In this document: positions 35,291 to 43,080 of the stretch, piece after piece
Layout of the letters: each line of letters opens with the position of its first letter
How positions within the stretch are numbered: the first letter of the stretch is position 1
Source of the DNA: Bacteroidales bacterium
GTDB taxonomy: Bacteria; Bacteroidota; Bacteroidia; Bacteroidales; UBA932
Direction of reading: 5' to 3'
DNA: 64,000 nucleotides
Assembly (NCBI GenBank): GCA_016281435.1
Contig: JAEEIQ010000090.1
Location: forward strand, 1-64,000
Made by a program: the position numbers and the translations under genes
The notes under the pieces: model-generated
Databases searched by the model: none
Seen by the model: only the letters and a program-made list of their open reading frames with translations
What the model was told of the DNA's origin: nothing

Positions 35291-35709
35291 AGCGGCCGGT
35301 AGCCATCCACTAGATCGCTCGTTTTGACATCGGGTTCCATATCCTTCCCGCCGGAGTCATTTAAATAATTACGATATGATTGTCCGGGAAGTGTATATGC
35401 GTCTGCACTGAATTGCGGATGCGAGATCAGTGGGGAATCAAGAGCACTTTCCAGTTTTGAGATTGTTTCCAAAGTAAGGTTCTCCTTGCCCTTGAGGATT
35501 AAGGAAATATACTGTTGAGAGCATCCGATGCGCTCTGCCAATTCCTTTTGGGACAAGCCCATAGCGGTCATTCTATTCCTTGCATTCAGAGCGATTTGTG
35601 TGGAATGCATCAGCCATCCCCAGTTGTCCACATGCCACTGGGCCTGCTCTTTCCACATAGAGGGTTCTTCGCTCTTGTGAGCTCTTAAGATATCGATTGC
35701 CTTAGTCAT
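35269..35709 (-). CDS. XRE-family HTH regulator (HigA-like antitoxin)
   Basis: This 146-aa protein has a Cro/C1-type helix-turn-helix in the middle: NRMTAMGLSQKELAERIGCSQ, then QYISLILKGKENLTLETISKLESAL. The region before it (MWKEQAQWHVDNWGWLMHS) is typical of antitoxins in Bacteroides higBA-like modules. The C-terminal GRRRR and stop lie within the 188-bp repeat. The gene overlaps the upstream partner by 8 nt and is less GC-rich than the chromosome around it. It probably represses its own operon through the palindrome at 36281-36294. Confidence 0.82.
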   Translation of the reverse strand: MTKAIDILRAHKSEEPSMWKEQAQWHVDNWGWLMHSTQIALNARNRMTAMGLSQKELAERIGCSQQYISLILKGKENLTLETISKLESALDSPLISHPQFSADAYTLPGQSYRNYLNDSGGKDMEPDVKTSDLVDGYRPLKGRRRR

Positions 35710-36256
35710 TTGTTACGTTGTTAAAGTCTATCATTCCATCCAAGTCTACGACTCCATTTTCGATAAGGAATCTGCGAACTTGTTCCAGTCTTTGCAGTTC
35801 TTCAATAGTGTGTTGTCTTTCGCTCATCGTATGGGTCAGCTTTATAGCCCCGCCGGTTATTATATATGACTGTGGCCCCAGTTTCAGCGCATATAGCCTT
35901 AACCATGATGGATGGCCTGATGTCCTGAACCCCTTGGCTTTCTCTTTTCCCAATGTCATCTCTGCCGTACGGTTGTTGTCAAGAGGTCTGAATAAGGAGT
36001 CCAAATCTGCTTCCGGAGACAAATCAAGGATCACGCTTTGTAGTCTGACGGCATCAGAGAAAGTGTCGAATATTGCTTTATCGAGATCTATTATATTAAA
36101 ATACTTCCATAAATCCGCGGAATGCTCGGTAAAGAACCTCTGAAGCCAATCGATATCCAGCCAATCATGAAATACGCAGAACAGAATATTGTCCGGCATC
36201 CCGTCATATCGTGTGGCCCACAAACGGCCATCCTCTGTTATCTCGTCAAAGCTCAT
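35702..36256 (-). CDS. Probable toxin partner of the HTH antitoxin
   Basis: This 184-aa protein has no family I can name with certainty. The segment YALKLGPQSYIITGGAIKLTHTM near 125-147, followed by a Glu/Arg-rich helix (LQRLEQVRRFLIENG), resembles the C-terminal part of Gp49/HigB-like RelE-fold toxins. The N-terminal half (WLDIDWLQRFFTEH and FDTFSDAVRLQ) looks like a separate helical domain. Its size, 8-nt overlap with the antitoxin and shared promoter argue for a toxin-antitoxin pair. The -7 box TACATTTG on the minus strand lies 4 nt before the ATG. Confidence 0.6.
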   Translation of the reverse strand: MSFDEITEDGRLWATRYDGMPDNILFCVFHDWLDIDWLQRFFTEHSADLWKYFNIIDLDKAIFDTFSDAVRLQSVILDLSPEADLDSLFRPLDNNRTAEMTLGKEKAKGFRTSGHPSWLRLYALKLGPQSYIITGGAIKLTHTMSERQHTIEELQRLEQVRRFLIENGVVDLDGMIDFNNVTND

Positions 36257-36260
36257 GATG

Positions 36261-36294
36261 CAAATGTAATATCATTTTTTAACTTGTACAAGTT
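36261..36294 (-). promoter_or_regulatory. Leaderless promoter and palindromic operator of the HTH/toxin operon
   Basis: The -7 box TACATTTG occupies 36268-36261 on the minus strand, 4 nt before the start at 36256. A perfect 14-bp palindrome, aacttgtacaagtt, lies at 36281-36294, where the -33 element would be. This is a typical place for autorepression by an XRE antitoxin. Confidence 0.6.
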
Positions 36295-36336
36295 TTATTA
36301 TGTTTTTTTATTTGATTTGATCCCCGTCAACCAATC

Positions 36337-36524
36337 CTGCAATTCGTTTTGTGAAGAGGATCGCATCTGAGGCCATTCAGGACATGGTACATTCCCAAAA
36401 CCAGGCCCTGAGGGGTGGGTTCTGGGAATCAGGATGCCCCTGAAGGCACTGTACCGGTGGTCAACGCCCAAAACGAATTGCACGGGAGACAGCGAGCCCG
36501 GCTCATCGGCGTCGCCTTCCTCTA
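36337..36524. repeat. 188-bp direct repeat, copy 2, with a 145-bp inverted-end unit
   Basis: This is the second copy of the repeat at 35103-35290. The inverted ends are perfect here: tgcaattcgttttg at 36338-36351 and caaaacgaattgca at 36469-36482. The 42 bp to the right of the inverted-end unit are also conserved between copies. Together the copies bracket the 1-kb HTH/toxin operon. Confidence 0.9.
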
Positions 36525-36538
36525 GTAATCGTCATAAG

Positions 36539-36570
36539 TTTGCATGGTTCTCCGATTATTCGTATCTTGG
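36539..36570 (+). promoter_or_regulatory. Promoter of the GH20 gene
   Basis: TTTG at 36539-36542 and TATCTTGG at 36563-36570 are separated by 20 nt; the -7 box has one mismatch. The start codon at 36614 lies 43 nt downstream. The promoter begins just after the second 188-bp repeat. Confidence 0.5.
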
Positions 36571-36613
36571 CGAAATAAATCGGAGCCATTTGGCGTTGTA
36601 AGAACATAAAGAA

Positions 36614-39019
36614 ATGAAACACAGACTGATGACCATCCTGGGCGCGCTGCTGGTCTGCTGCGCCGCGTTTGCAGAAGGAGAACCTTTCATCGGAGAACTG
36701 ACCGCTCCCGAAAGCGGAATCACCTTCACTACCGAGACCTTCCTTTCCCGCTCGGACAAGGCCCTTACGCCCGCTTTCAAGTTTGGGAAAGCGTACACCG
36801 TCGAGACCAACAAGATTTACGATTCCGGGGTGGACATCGTCTTCCACCTTTCCGAGGCGTGCTTCCTCGACCATGTAAGCATCTCCTTGACGGGCGTCGT
36901 GGAAGGCGCGAAGGTTCAGGTCTTTGCCGACGGGAAGCCGGTGACCGAAGCCGTGGCGCTGGCAGCGGGGGAGAACACCGTCGTCCCTGCATGGACCTCC
37001 GACTGCTTCACCTTCCGCTTCTATAAGGACATACGCTACGTAGAGACGCCTTCGCTGCAGACCGTCAGCAAGGACTACAAGCCCTTCAAGATCACAGGAC
37101 TGCAGCTGTTCGGCGCGGCGAAACTCGGCGGCGTCATCTATCCTTTCCCCCAGAAGCTGCAGTACACCGGAGGCTTCCTTCAGGACATTACCGGAGTGAA
37201 GGCTCCCAAGAAGGAGCTGGCTGCCACGGATTTCATGGAGAAGTTCGAAGGACGCTTCGGCGTAAAACTGGCGGCGGCAAAGAAGGGCAACGTAGTCTTC
37301 GAAACCGACAAGAAACTTGGTAAGGAAGAGTTTACCCTCGAGGTGAGCCCTTCCGGAGCGAAACTACGCGGAGGCTCTTCAAGGGCCCTTTTCTACGGAG
37401 CGGAGAAACTCCTCCAGCTCGCCTCTCCGGACGGACGCATCCGCTGCGCGACCATCGAGGATTCCCCGGCTTTCCCCTTCAGGGGCATCCACACCGCCCT
37501 TCCCTCCAGGGTTGACCACGATTTCCTGCGCCGGATGATCAAGTACGTCTATGTCCCCATGGGCTACAACACCATCTTCCTCGAGATCCGCGGCACTATG
37601 GAGTACAAGCGCCATCCCGAGATCAACGCCGCGAACTGCAAGAATCCCGAGGACGTGATCAGCCAGGACGAGGTCCGGCAGCTCTGCGCCTATATCCGCA
37701 GTTACGGCATGGACGTCATCCCCCTGGTTCAGTCCTTCGGCCACGTCCAGCACGTCACCAAGGCCCATCCCGAGATAGGGGAGCAGGCGGAGATCAAGCA
37801 GGAAGAGAACCTTTTCGAAGCCGACAAGAGGGGCAATCTCAAGAACTTCCATACCGCCTGCCCGAACCATCCGGATTATTTCCCGATCTTCTTCGACCTC
37901 CTGGACGAGGTGATCGATGTCGTCAAGCCTGACGGTTACGTGAACATAGGCCATGACGAAATCTACGAACTCGGGCAGTGCCCTCTGTGCAAGGCCGAGG
38001 GAGCCGCGAACGTCTATGCCCGCGAGGTCACGACCATCCACGACTACATCGCCAAGAAGGGCTACGGCACGATGATGTGGTCCGACATGATCACGGAGAA
38101 GCGCTATGCTTCGACCGCATCCATCGACATGATTCCCAAGGATATAATCTGCCTTCCGTTCACATGGTACTTCCATCTCGCGGAGAAAGGCGACTCGGAG
38201 CAGCCGCTCGTCGAGCACGGGTTCAAGTACATGATAGGGAACCTATATTCCAGTCATTTCCAGGACTTCGCAAAGAAGAGGGAGAACCCCGGCTTCCTTG
38301 GTGGAGAGGTCTCTTACTGGCAGCGCTGCGAGGAGAAGGCCTTCGGCTACCAGGGCAAGATGTACGATTTCGCCTACACGGCGAACATGCTCTGGAACCT
38401 CAGCTACAGGGACGACTTCCGCCGTACCTACAACGAAATAGTCCGCGGGATACTGCCGCGTTTCCGTCAGGAAATCCGTTACGGCAGGCTCCTGAATGAA
38501 AGCGTCGTCAAAGAGTTCATCCCCGAAGGAGACAACGTCCCCTACGACCTGAAAGGCTCGTTCTCTTCGGCGGCTGCTGCCGGTGCGGCGGGTGACGCGG
38601 TAGTCTCCCTCGACGGGGTCAAGGCGGACCGCTTCCACATCGTGCATGCCACGGACTACCATGCCGTCGAAGGCCAGACGATGCGCCCGGTCCAGGCTCC
38701 TTCCGGGAAGTATATCCTTGAATATGAGGATGGAACCACAGCGGAGGAGCCGCTTCTGTATGGCTATCACACGGGCTGGTGCCGCTGGGCTTTCGGTGCC
38801 CCGCGCCGCTCGAGCATCTTCCGGCACTATGGCTATGTGTTCACTTATCCTTCGGTGGGAATCAGTCTCAAGACGGCCGCCGGGGATGATGCGACCGTGT
38901 GGGATTATGCCCTCGACAATCCCCATCCTGAGAAGGCCGTGAAAGCCTTGAGGGTGCGTTTCGACGGCAAGAATGCCTCGAAACTGCTGGTCTTCGGGGT
39001 CAATGCGGTGGATTTATAG
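36614..39019 (+). CDS. Glycoside hydrolase family 20 (beta-N-acetylhexosaminidase-like)
   Basis: This 801-aa secreted protein has a signal peptide (1-21) and an N-terminal beta-rich domain with accessory repeats (about 22-170). A GH20b-type domain lies at about 170-285 and a TIM barrel begins with FPFRGIHTALPSRVDHDF near 289. The Asp-Glu catalytic pair is D448-E449 in NIGHDEIYE, where GH20 enzymes use substrate-assisted catalysis on terminal GlcNAc or GalNAc. The usual GGDE reads GHDE, so specificity may differ. It runs 6 nt into the convergent hydrolase gene. Confidence 0.83.
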   Translation: MKHRLMTILGALLVCCAAFAEGEPFIGELTAPESGITFTTETFLSRSDKALTPAFKFGKAYTVETNKIYDSGVDIVFHLSEACFLDHVSISLTGVVEGAKVQVFADGKPVTEAVALAAGENTVVPAWTSDCFTFRFYKDIRYVETPSLQTVSKDYKPFKITGLQLFGAAKLGGVIYPFPQKLQYTGGFLQDITGVKAPKKELAATDFMEKFEGRFGVKLAAAKKGNVVFETDKKLGKEEFTLEVSPSGAKLRGGSSRALFYGAEKLLQLASPDGRIRCATIEDSPAFPFRGIHTALPSRVDHDFLRRMIKYVYVPMGYNTIFLEIRGTMEYKRHPEINAANCKNPEDVISQDEVRQLCAYIRSYGMDVIPLVQSFGHVQHVTKAHPEIGEQAEIKQEENLFEADKRGNLKNFHTACPNHPDYFPIFFDLLDEVIDVVKPDGYVNIGHDEIYELGQCPLCKAEGAANVYAREVTTIHDYIAKKGYGTMMWSDMITEKRYASTASIDMIPKDIICLPFTWYFHLAEKGDSEQPLVEHGFKYMIGNLYSSHFQDFAKKRENPGFLGGEVSYWQRCEEKAFGYQGKMYDFAYTANMLWNLSYRDDFRRTYNEIVRGILPRFRQEIRYGRLLNESVVKEFIPEGDNVPYDLKGSFSSAAAAGAAGDAVVSLDGVKADRFHIVHATDYHAVEGQTMRPVQAPSGKYILEYEDGTTAEEPLLYGYHTGWCRWAFGAPRRSSIFRHYGYVFTYPSVGISLKTAAGDDATVWDYALDNPHPEKAVKALRVRFDGKNASKLLVFGVNAVDL

Positions 39020-39835
39020 CCTGAAAAGGGGCGAGGCCGTCTGGCGGGGAAGGGCGCGGAGGGCGATCTCTCCGGCCAGCCCGAGTTCTTGAAGGACGGC
39101 GGCGGATGCGTCGAAAGCCTTTTCCGGGGTGTTGTTGTTTTCACTGAGGTGGCAGAGGAAGATGTTCTTCAGCCCCGGGTGGACGAACTGGCGGATGGCT
39201 TCGGCGCATTCTTCGTTGCGCAGGTGCCCGTGTCCGCTGCGTATGCGCATCTTGAGGTCCCAGGTGTAGGTGCCGTTCATCAGCATGTCGAGGTCGTAGT
39301 TGGACTCTATGACCACCGTGTCCGCGTGCGCGGCCCACTGGAGGGCTTCCGGAGTCATTCTCCCGATGTCGGTCATGATGACGAAACGGAAACCGTCGAT
39401 GACGATGGCGTATCCCACGGTCTGGGAGGCGTCGTGCGGCACTTCGAACCAGCGGGCCTGCACGTGGCCGGGGATGATCTCGTTCCACTCGTCAGCTTTC
39501 AGGGTGCGGGAGCACGAATTGAAGTACGTTCCCCCCGTCAGGGTGTGGCGCGAGAGGACCCTGTGCAGCGTGTCCGTGCACCAGACGGGTTTGGAGAGGC
39601 GCTTGCACCAGGATCCGAGTGAGCGGATGTGGTCCATGTGGTCATGGGTCAGGAGTATGCCGCCGATGTCGTCCGGGCCGAGCCCGCAGCGGGAGAGTTC
39701 GTCCTTCATCCTCCGGACGCTGACCCCGGTGTCTATTATGATGCCTGCGACGGTCTTGCCGTTTTCGTCCGTGCTCCCGAGGAAATAGCAGTTGCCGCAG
39801 CTGCCGGACGACAGGGATTTGAAGATAATGCTCAT
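39014..39835 (-). CDS. MBL-fold metallo-hydrolase (YycJ/WalJ-like)
   Basis: This 273-aa protein has the metallo-beta-lactamase motif THDHMDH at 63-69, further ligand regions around VPHDASQTVGY and MTDIGRMT, and VIESNYDLDML near 168. The N-terminus SIIFKSLSSGSCGNCYFLGS is typical of the WalJ/YycJ group linked to DNA metabolism and division. The start is ATG 39835, overlapping the upstream TPR gene's stop (ATGA); an in-frame ATG six codons earlier lies within that gene. Confidence 0.88.
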   Translation of the reverse strand: MSIIFKSLSSGSCGNCYFLGSTDENGKTVAGIIIDTGVSVRRMKDELSRCGLGPDDIGGILLTHDHMDHIRSLGSWCKRLSKPVWCTDTLHRVLSRHTLTGGTYFNSCSRTLKADEWNEIIPGHVQARWFEVPHDASQTVGYAIVIDGFRFVIMTDIGRMTPEALQWAAHADTVVIESNYDLDMLMNGTYTWDLKMRIRSGHGHLRNEECAEAIRQFVHPGLKNIFLCHLSENNNTPEKAFDASAAVLQELGLAGEIALRALPRQTASPLFRL

Positions 39836-41874
39836 TCCTTGTCGCTCCTGCAATATTTGTCGATTACTCCATAGGCGTCCTTGATGCCGAGTTCACCGGC
39901 GCGAGAGAGGTCGATGCATCCCTTTTCCTTGTCGCGCAGGAATATGAGCACGAGCCCCCGGTTGAAAAATGCCTCTCCCATGTAAGGGTGCAGGGAGATG
40001 GCCTTGTCGTAGCTGCTGATGGCGGATACCATCTGCGAGGACAGGCAGTACAGGTTGCCCAGGTTGAACCAGATGTACGGGATGTCCGGAAGGATGGAGC
40101 GGGCCGCTTCCATGTCCGCTATGGCCTCGGACCAGTCGTATATCCGTTTCGGGGCTTCGGTCCGCCGGGTGCGGGCCGTGCCGTTTTCGTCCACGGTGAG
40201 TATCTCGGTGTTGGATTCGATCGAGGCGATGAATTCTATCATTTCCGCTTTCAGGACGCCCCTGTTCATGAGGTAGAACGCCTTGTAGAGAGGCGCGTAG
40301 CGGTCTTCGTCCTTGTCCGCGTCCGCTTCGGCGACGGCCTTGTCGAACCAGCCGAGGGCGGTGTTGTATTGCTTGTTCTGCAGTTCGTAGAGTCCGTGGA
40401 TGAAGGCGGTGCGGGCGGGGGAGAGACGTATGCTGCCCGCGCCCTGGCTGCTGTCGCCGGCAAGCAGGTAGTCAAGGCTCCTTCCAAGGTTGACGGTGGC
40501 GATGGTGTCCGCGTCCGTGATGCCGACGGGGATGGGGATGCCGGCGGTGAAGCGGTTGATGAGGGCGTTTTCGTACTCGTTGCCCAGCGCGTTCGGAGCC
40601 TTCCCGCGGCTGTCCTGGATGCGGAATTTGTACAGGGGACGCAGGCGTATGTCTATGTCCCTGTGCTGGAGGAGTTCGTCGCTGAAGTCCTTGCGCGCGA
40701 AGTCCGCGTCGAAGGTTATGAAGGAGTTGTATTTCTGCGTCGTGTCAGCGTAGGTGCCTTTCACCGAGGCGTTTGCTTCCAGATACTCGCGTACCTTGCG
40801 CTGCGCCGTCTCGTAGTCCTTCTTGGACTCCCGTTTGCGTCCGAGCCGGTTCTTGACGTAGGAACGGTTCATGTAGGCCTTCGCGAAGTCCGGATATAGT
40901 TCGATGCAGGTGTCGTAGTCGTCCAGGGCTTCGTGCCATTTGCCGAGGTTCATCAGGTAGCCGGCCCTGTTGAAATGCGCCAGGATGTTGTTCGGGTTGA
41001 CGTTGATGACGCGGTCCATGTCGTCCAGGGCCTTGACGTATTCGCCGACGTTGGCGTACATCAGGCTCCTGTTGTAGAGGGTCAGGGCATTGCCCGGATC
41101 GGCTTCAAGGACCTGGTCGAGGTCGGATATGGCAGCCTTGTAGTCGTGCAGTTCGGCCAGGAGCAGCCCGCGGTGGAAATAGTAGTACGTGTTCGCGGTG
41201 TCCAGTTCTATGGCCTTGTTCATGTCTTCCACGGCCGATTCGGGGAGGCCCATGGCGCCGAGCAGGGAAGCCCTGTGGACATAGGCGTTGCCGTAGAAGC
41301 GGTCGGTCTCGATGGCCTTGTTGAAGTCGACGAGGGCCTTGAGCGTGTCGCCCTTGTGCAGGAGGGCGTCTCCCCGGTAGGTGTAGGCCGATGGGTCGTC
41401 GGGATCGCGGCGTATGTAGTAGTCGAAGTCGTCTATCGCCTTGTCAAAGTTGCGTGAGAAGAACCAGGTGAGGCCCCGCGTGTGGTAGAGGTTGTTGAAG
41501 CCGGGTCTCAGTTCTATCGCCTTCTGCAGGTCTTCCAGGGCCTTGTCGTAGTCCCCGGTGCGGTTGTAGGAGATGGCCCGGTAGTGGTATCCGTCCGTGA
41601 AGAGGGGGTTGAGGCGGACCGCCGTGCTGAAGTCTTTCTGCGCGCCGCGAAGGTCCCCGAGATCGTATTTGGCTATGCCCCTGAAGAAGTAGGTCCAGTG
41701 GTCCGTGCTGTCCAGCCGCGCCAGGATGTTGAAGTTTTCGATCGCCTGCGCGTATTTCCCGTCCGAGAGGGCCCTGCGGCCGCGGAACAGGAATACGTCC
41801 CTGTCCCATTGGGCCATGCAGACGCTCCAGGTTCCGAGCAGGAAAAAGAGGATTACGGGAAACTTGCGTTTCAT
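39832..41874 (-). CDS. Tetratricopeptide-repeat protein, secreted
   Basis: This 680-aa protein has a signal peptide (1-21, ending SVCMAQ) and about nine TPR units from 25 to 350, each about 34 residues with the W/L/G/Y/A/F/A/P pattern (for example YNRTGDYDKALEDLQKAIEL and YPDFAKAYMNRSYVKNRLGR). A non-repeat section (about 360-500) is followed by a further TPR block at 500-670. It should be a protein-protein scaffold in the periplasm or at the membrane. It is translationally coupled to the metallo-hydrolase gene downstream. Confidence 0.87.
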   Translation of the reverse strand: MKRKFPVILFFLLGTWSVCMAQWDRDVFLFRGRRALSDGKYAQAIENFNILARLDSTDHWTYFFRGIAKYDLGDLRGAQKDFSTAVRLNPLFTDGYHYRAISYNRTGDYDKALEDLQKAIELRPGFNNLYHTRGLTWFFSRNFDKAIDDFDYYIRRDPDDPSAYTYRGDALLHKGDTLKALVDFNKAIETDRFYGNAYVHRASLLGAMGLPESAVEDMNKAIELDTANTYYYFHRGLLLAELHDYKAAISDLDQVLEADPGNALTLYNRSLMYANVGEYVKALDDMDRVINVNPNNILAHFNRAGYLMNLGKWHEALDDYDTCIELYPDFAKAYMNRSYVKNRLGRKRESKKDYETAQRKVREYLEANASVKGTYADTTQKYNSFITFDADFARKDFSDELLQHRDIDIRLRPLYKFRIQDSRGKAPNALGNEYENALINRFTAGIPIPVGITDADTIATVNLGRSLDYLLAGDSSQGAGSIRLSPARTAFIHGLYELQNKQYNTALGWFDKAVAEADADKDEDRYAPLYKAFYLMNRGVLKAEMIEFIASIESNTEILTVDENGTARTRRTEAPKRIYDWSEAIADMEAARSILPDIPYIWFNLGNLYCLSSQMVSAISSYDKAISLHPYMGEAFFNRGLVLIFLRDKEKGCIDLSRAGELGIKDAYGVIDKYCRSDKE

Positions 41875-41902
41875 AAAATTTGAGAATGTGGCGCGAAAGA
41901 CT

Positions 41903-41910
41903 TATTTTTG
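41903..41910 (+). promoter_or_regulatory. -7 box of the M28-like gene
   Basis: TATTTTTG at 41903-41910 precedes the GTG at 41941 by 30 nt. A TTG inside the box opens the same reading frame but cannot be the start, because it lies within the promoter. Confidence 0.55.
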
Positions 41911-41940
41911 TTCTTCAATCTGACAAATATAACGATTATC

Positions 41941-42903
41941 GTGCCGAAATCAGCATCCTTGCCCAAAATTATCGCTTTCGCGGCGCTGCTCCTTGCCGGG
42001 GCGGCGGGCCCGCTTGCGGGGCAGGGACGGTCTTTCCTTCGCGAGGATGTCGAATTCCTATCTGATACCTTGTGCCGCGGACGCGGGGCGGGGACAGCAG
42101 GGGCATGCGAAGCGGCCTCATATATCGTCAGGAGGTTTTCCGGGATTCCGGGGCTGGTTCCGGCAGGGGACAGCTGGGCGGATTCTTTCAAGCTGCCTGA
42201 CGGACGGACCGGCCATAACGTCGCAGCCTTCCTTCCCGCTTCCGGCGCAGGCGGACGGAGTTCGGATAACGGCGTTGTCATTGTGATGGCGGCGCTGGAC
42301 GGGCTGGGGGTCCTCGGGGGGACCGTGTATCCGGGGGCGGACAGCGACGCCTCGGGCGTCGCGGCGATGCTGCGCATCGCGGAACGGCTCGCAGCCGTTC
42401 CTGTCCGCCCCCGTTCCATCCTCTTCGTCGCGCTTGACGGCCATTTCCAGAAGTTTTCCGGCGCAGCCCGCCTGTGGAACCTGATTTCCGGCGGCCTCCT
42501 TTCCGATCCGGAGGACGGCCGTCCCCTCCGCCGCGGCAGGGTGTCCCTCGTCGTCAACCTCGACATAATCGGGAGCAACCTCTCGCCCGTGGTCAAATAT
42601 CGCAGGGAGTACCTCATCGCCCTCGGCGGCGGGCCCTACACCCAGCGTCTCGGAAAGTGCAACCCGGACGACCTGCATCTCAGCTACGACTATTACGGAA
42701 GCCGTGACTTCACTGACCTCTTCTACCGGAAACTCGGGGACCACAAGGTCTTCCTGGATGGCGGCTGCCCCTGCGTCGTGTTCACCTCCGGCATCACCAT
42801 GCTGACGAACAAGCCGGGAGACGTCGCCTCGAGCCTTGACTACGGGCTGCTCGAAAAACGGGCGGCCCTGATCGCCTCCTGGCTCTCCGGTCCGCTTCGC
42901 TGA
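41941..42903 (+). CDS. M28 family peptidase-like protein with degenerate active site (GTG start)
   Basis: This 320-aa protein has a signal peptide (ending PLAGQG) and an M28 aminopeptidase fold: VVIVMAALDGLG near 112, PGADSDASGVAAMLRIAERL near 131-150, SILFVALDG near 159 and VVNLDIIG. The first zinc ligand, normally AHxD, reads AALD; the catalytic Glu-Glu after FVA-x-G reads HF; the late histidine before the final Asp motif is not visible. Only the bridging Asp of GADSDASG and the NLD aspartate remain. It may bind rather than cut peptides. The start is GTG 41941. Confidence 0.75.
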   Translation: MPKSASLPKIIAFAALLLAGAAGPLAGQGRSFLREDVEFLSDTLCRGRGAGTAGACEAASYIVRRFSGIPGLVPAGDSWADSFKLPDGRTGHNVAAFLPASGAGGRSSDNGVVIVMAALDGLGVLGGTVYPGADSDASGVAAMLRIAERLAAVPVRPRSILFVALDGHFQKFSGAARLWNLISGGLLSDPEDGRPLRRGRVSLVVNLDIIGSNLSPVVKYRREYLIALGGGPYTQRLGKCNPDDLHLSYDYYGSRDFTDLFYRKLGDHKVFLDGGCPCVVFTSGITMLTNKPGDVASSLDYGLLEKRAALIASWLSGPLR

Positions 42904-43030
42904 CCCCTCTTTTCCGGCCTTCCCTTTTCAAGAATCCGACATTCTTTCGCATTTGCGGCAGATTTTCGACGGCGAAAAGATAAAAAGACATCAAAAACAT
43001 ATAAATCTGCATCCGACCCCCCGTTGCCGG
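42904..43030. other. Intergenic region without recognised feature
   Basis: These bases separate the M28-like gene from the next promoter. They hold short T-rich runs but no stable hairpin, repeat or reading frame that I can support. Confidence 0.4.
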
Positions 43031-43061
43031 TTTGAATTCAGGCTCCCGCTGCATAGTTTTG
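43031..43061 (+). promoter_or_regulatory. Perfect consensus promoter of the OmpA-like lipoprotein
   Basis: TTTG at 43031-43034, a 19-nt spacer, then TAGTTTTG at 43054-43061 form an exact Bacteroidota promoter. The ATG lies 19 nt downstream at 43081. Confidence 0.8.
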
Positions 43062-43080
43062 CCGCAAACTGTATTGCGGA

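Noticed and set aside
35058..35306. 82-codon open frame on the minus strand through the first 188-bp repeat, with a similar frame in the second copy
   Set aside because: The frame runs through the inverted-end repeat and into the msbA promoter, and has no protein family. It is better explained as a non-coding repeat that happens to be open.
36503..36874. 123-codon minus-strand frame ending in the second repeat, like the end of the HTH gene
   Set aside because: Its body is antisense to the GH20 gene. The shared GRRRR ending comes only from the repeat.
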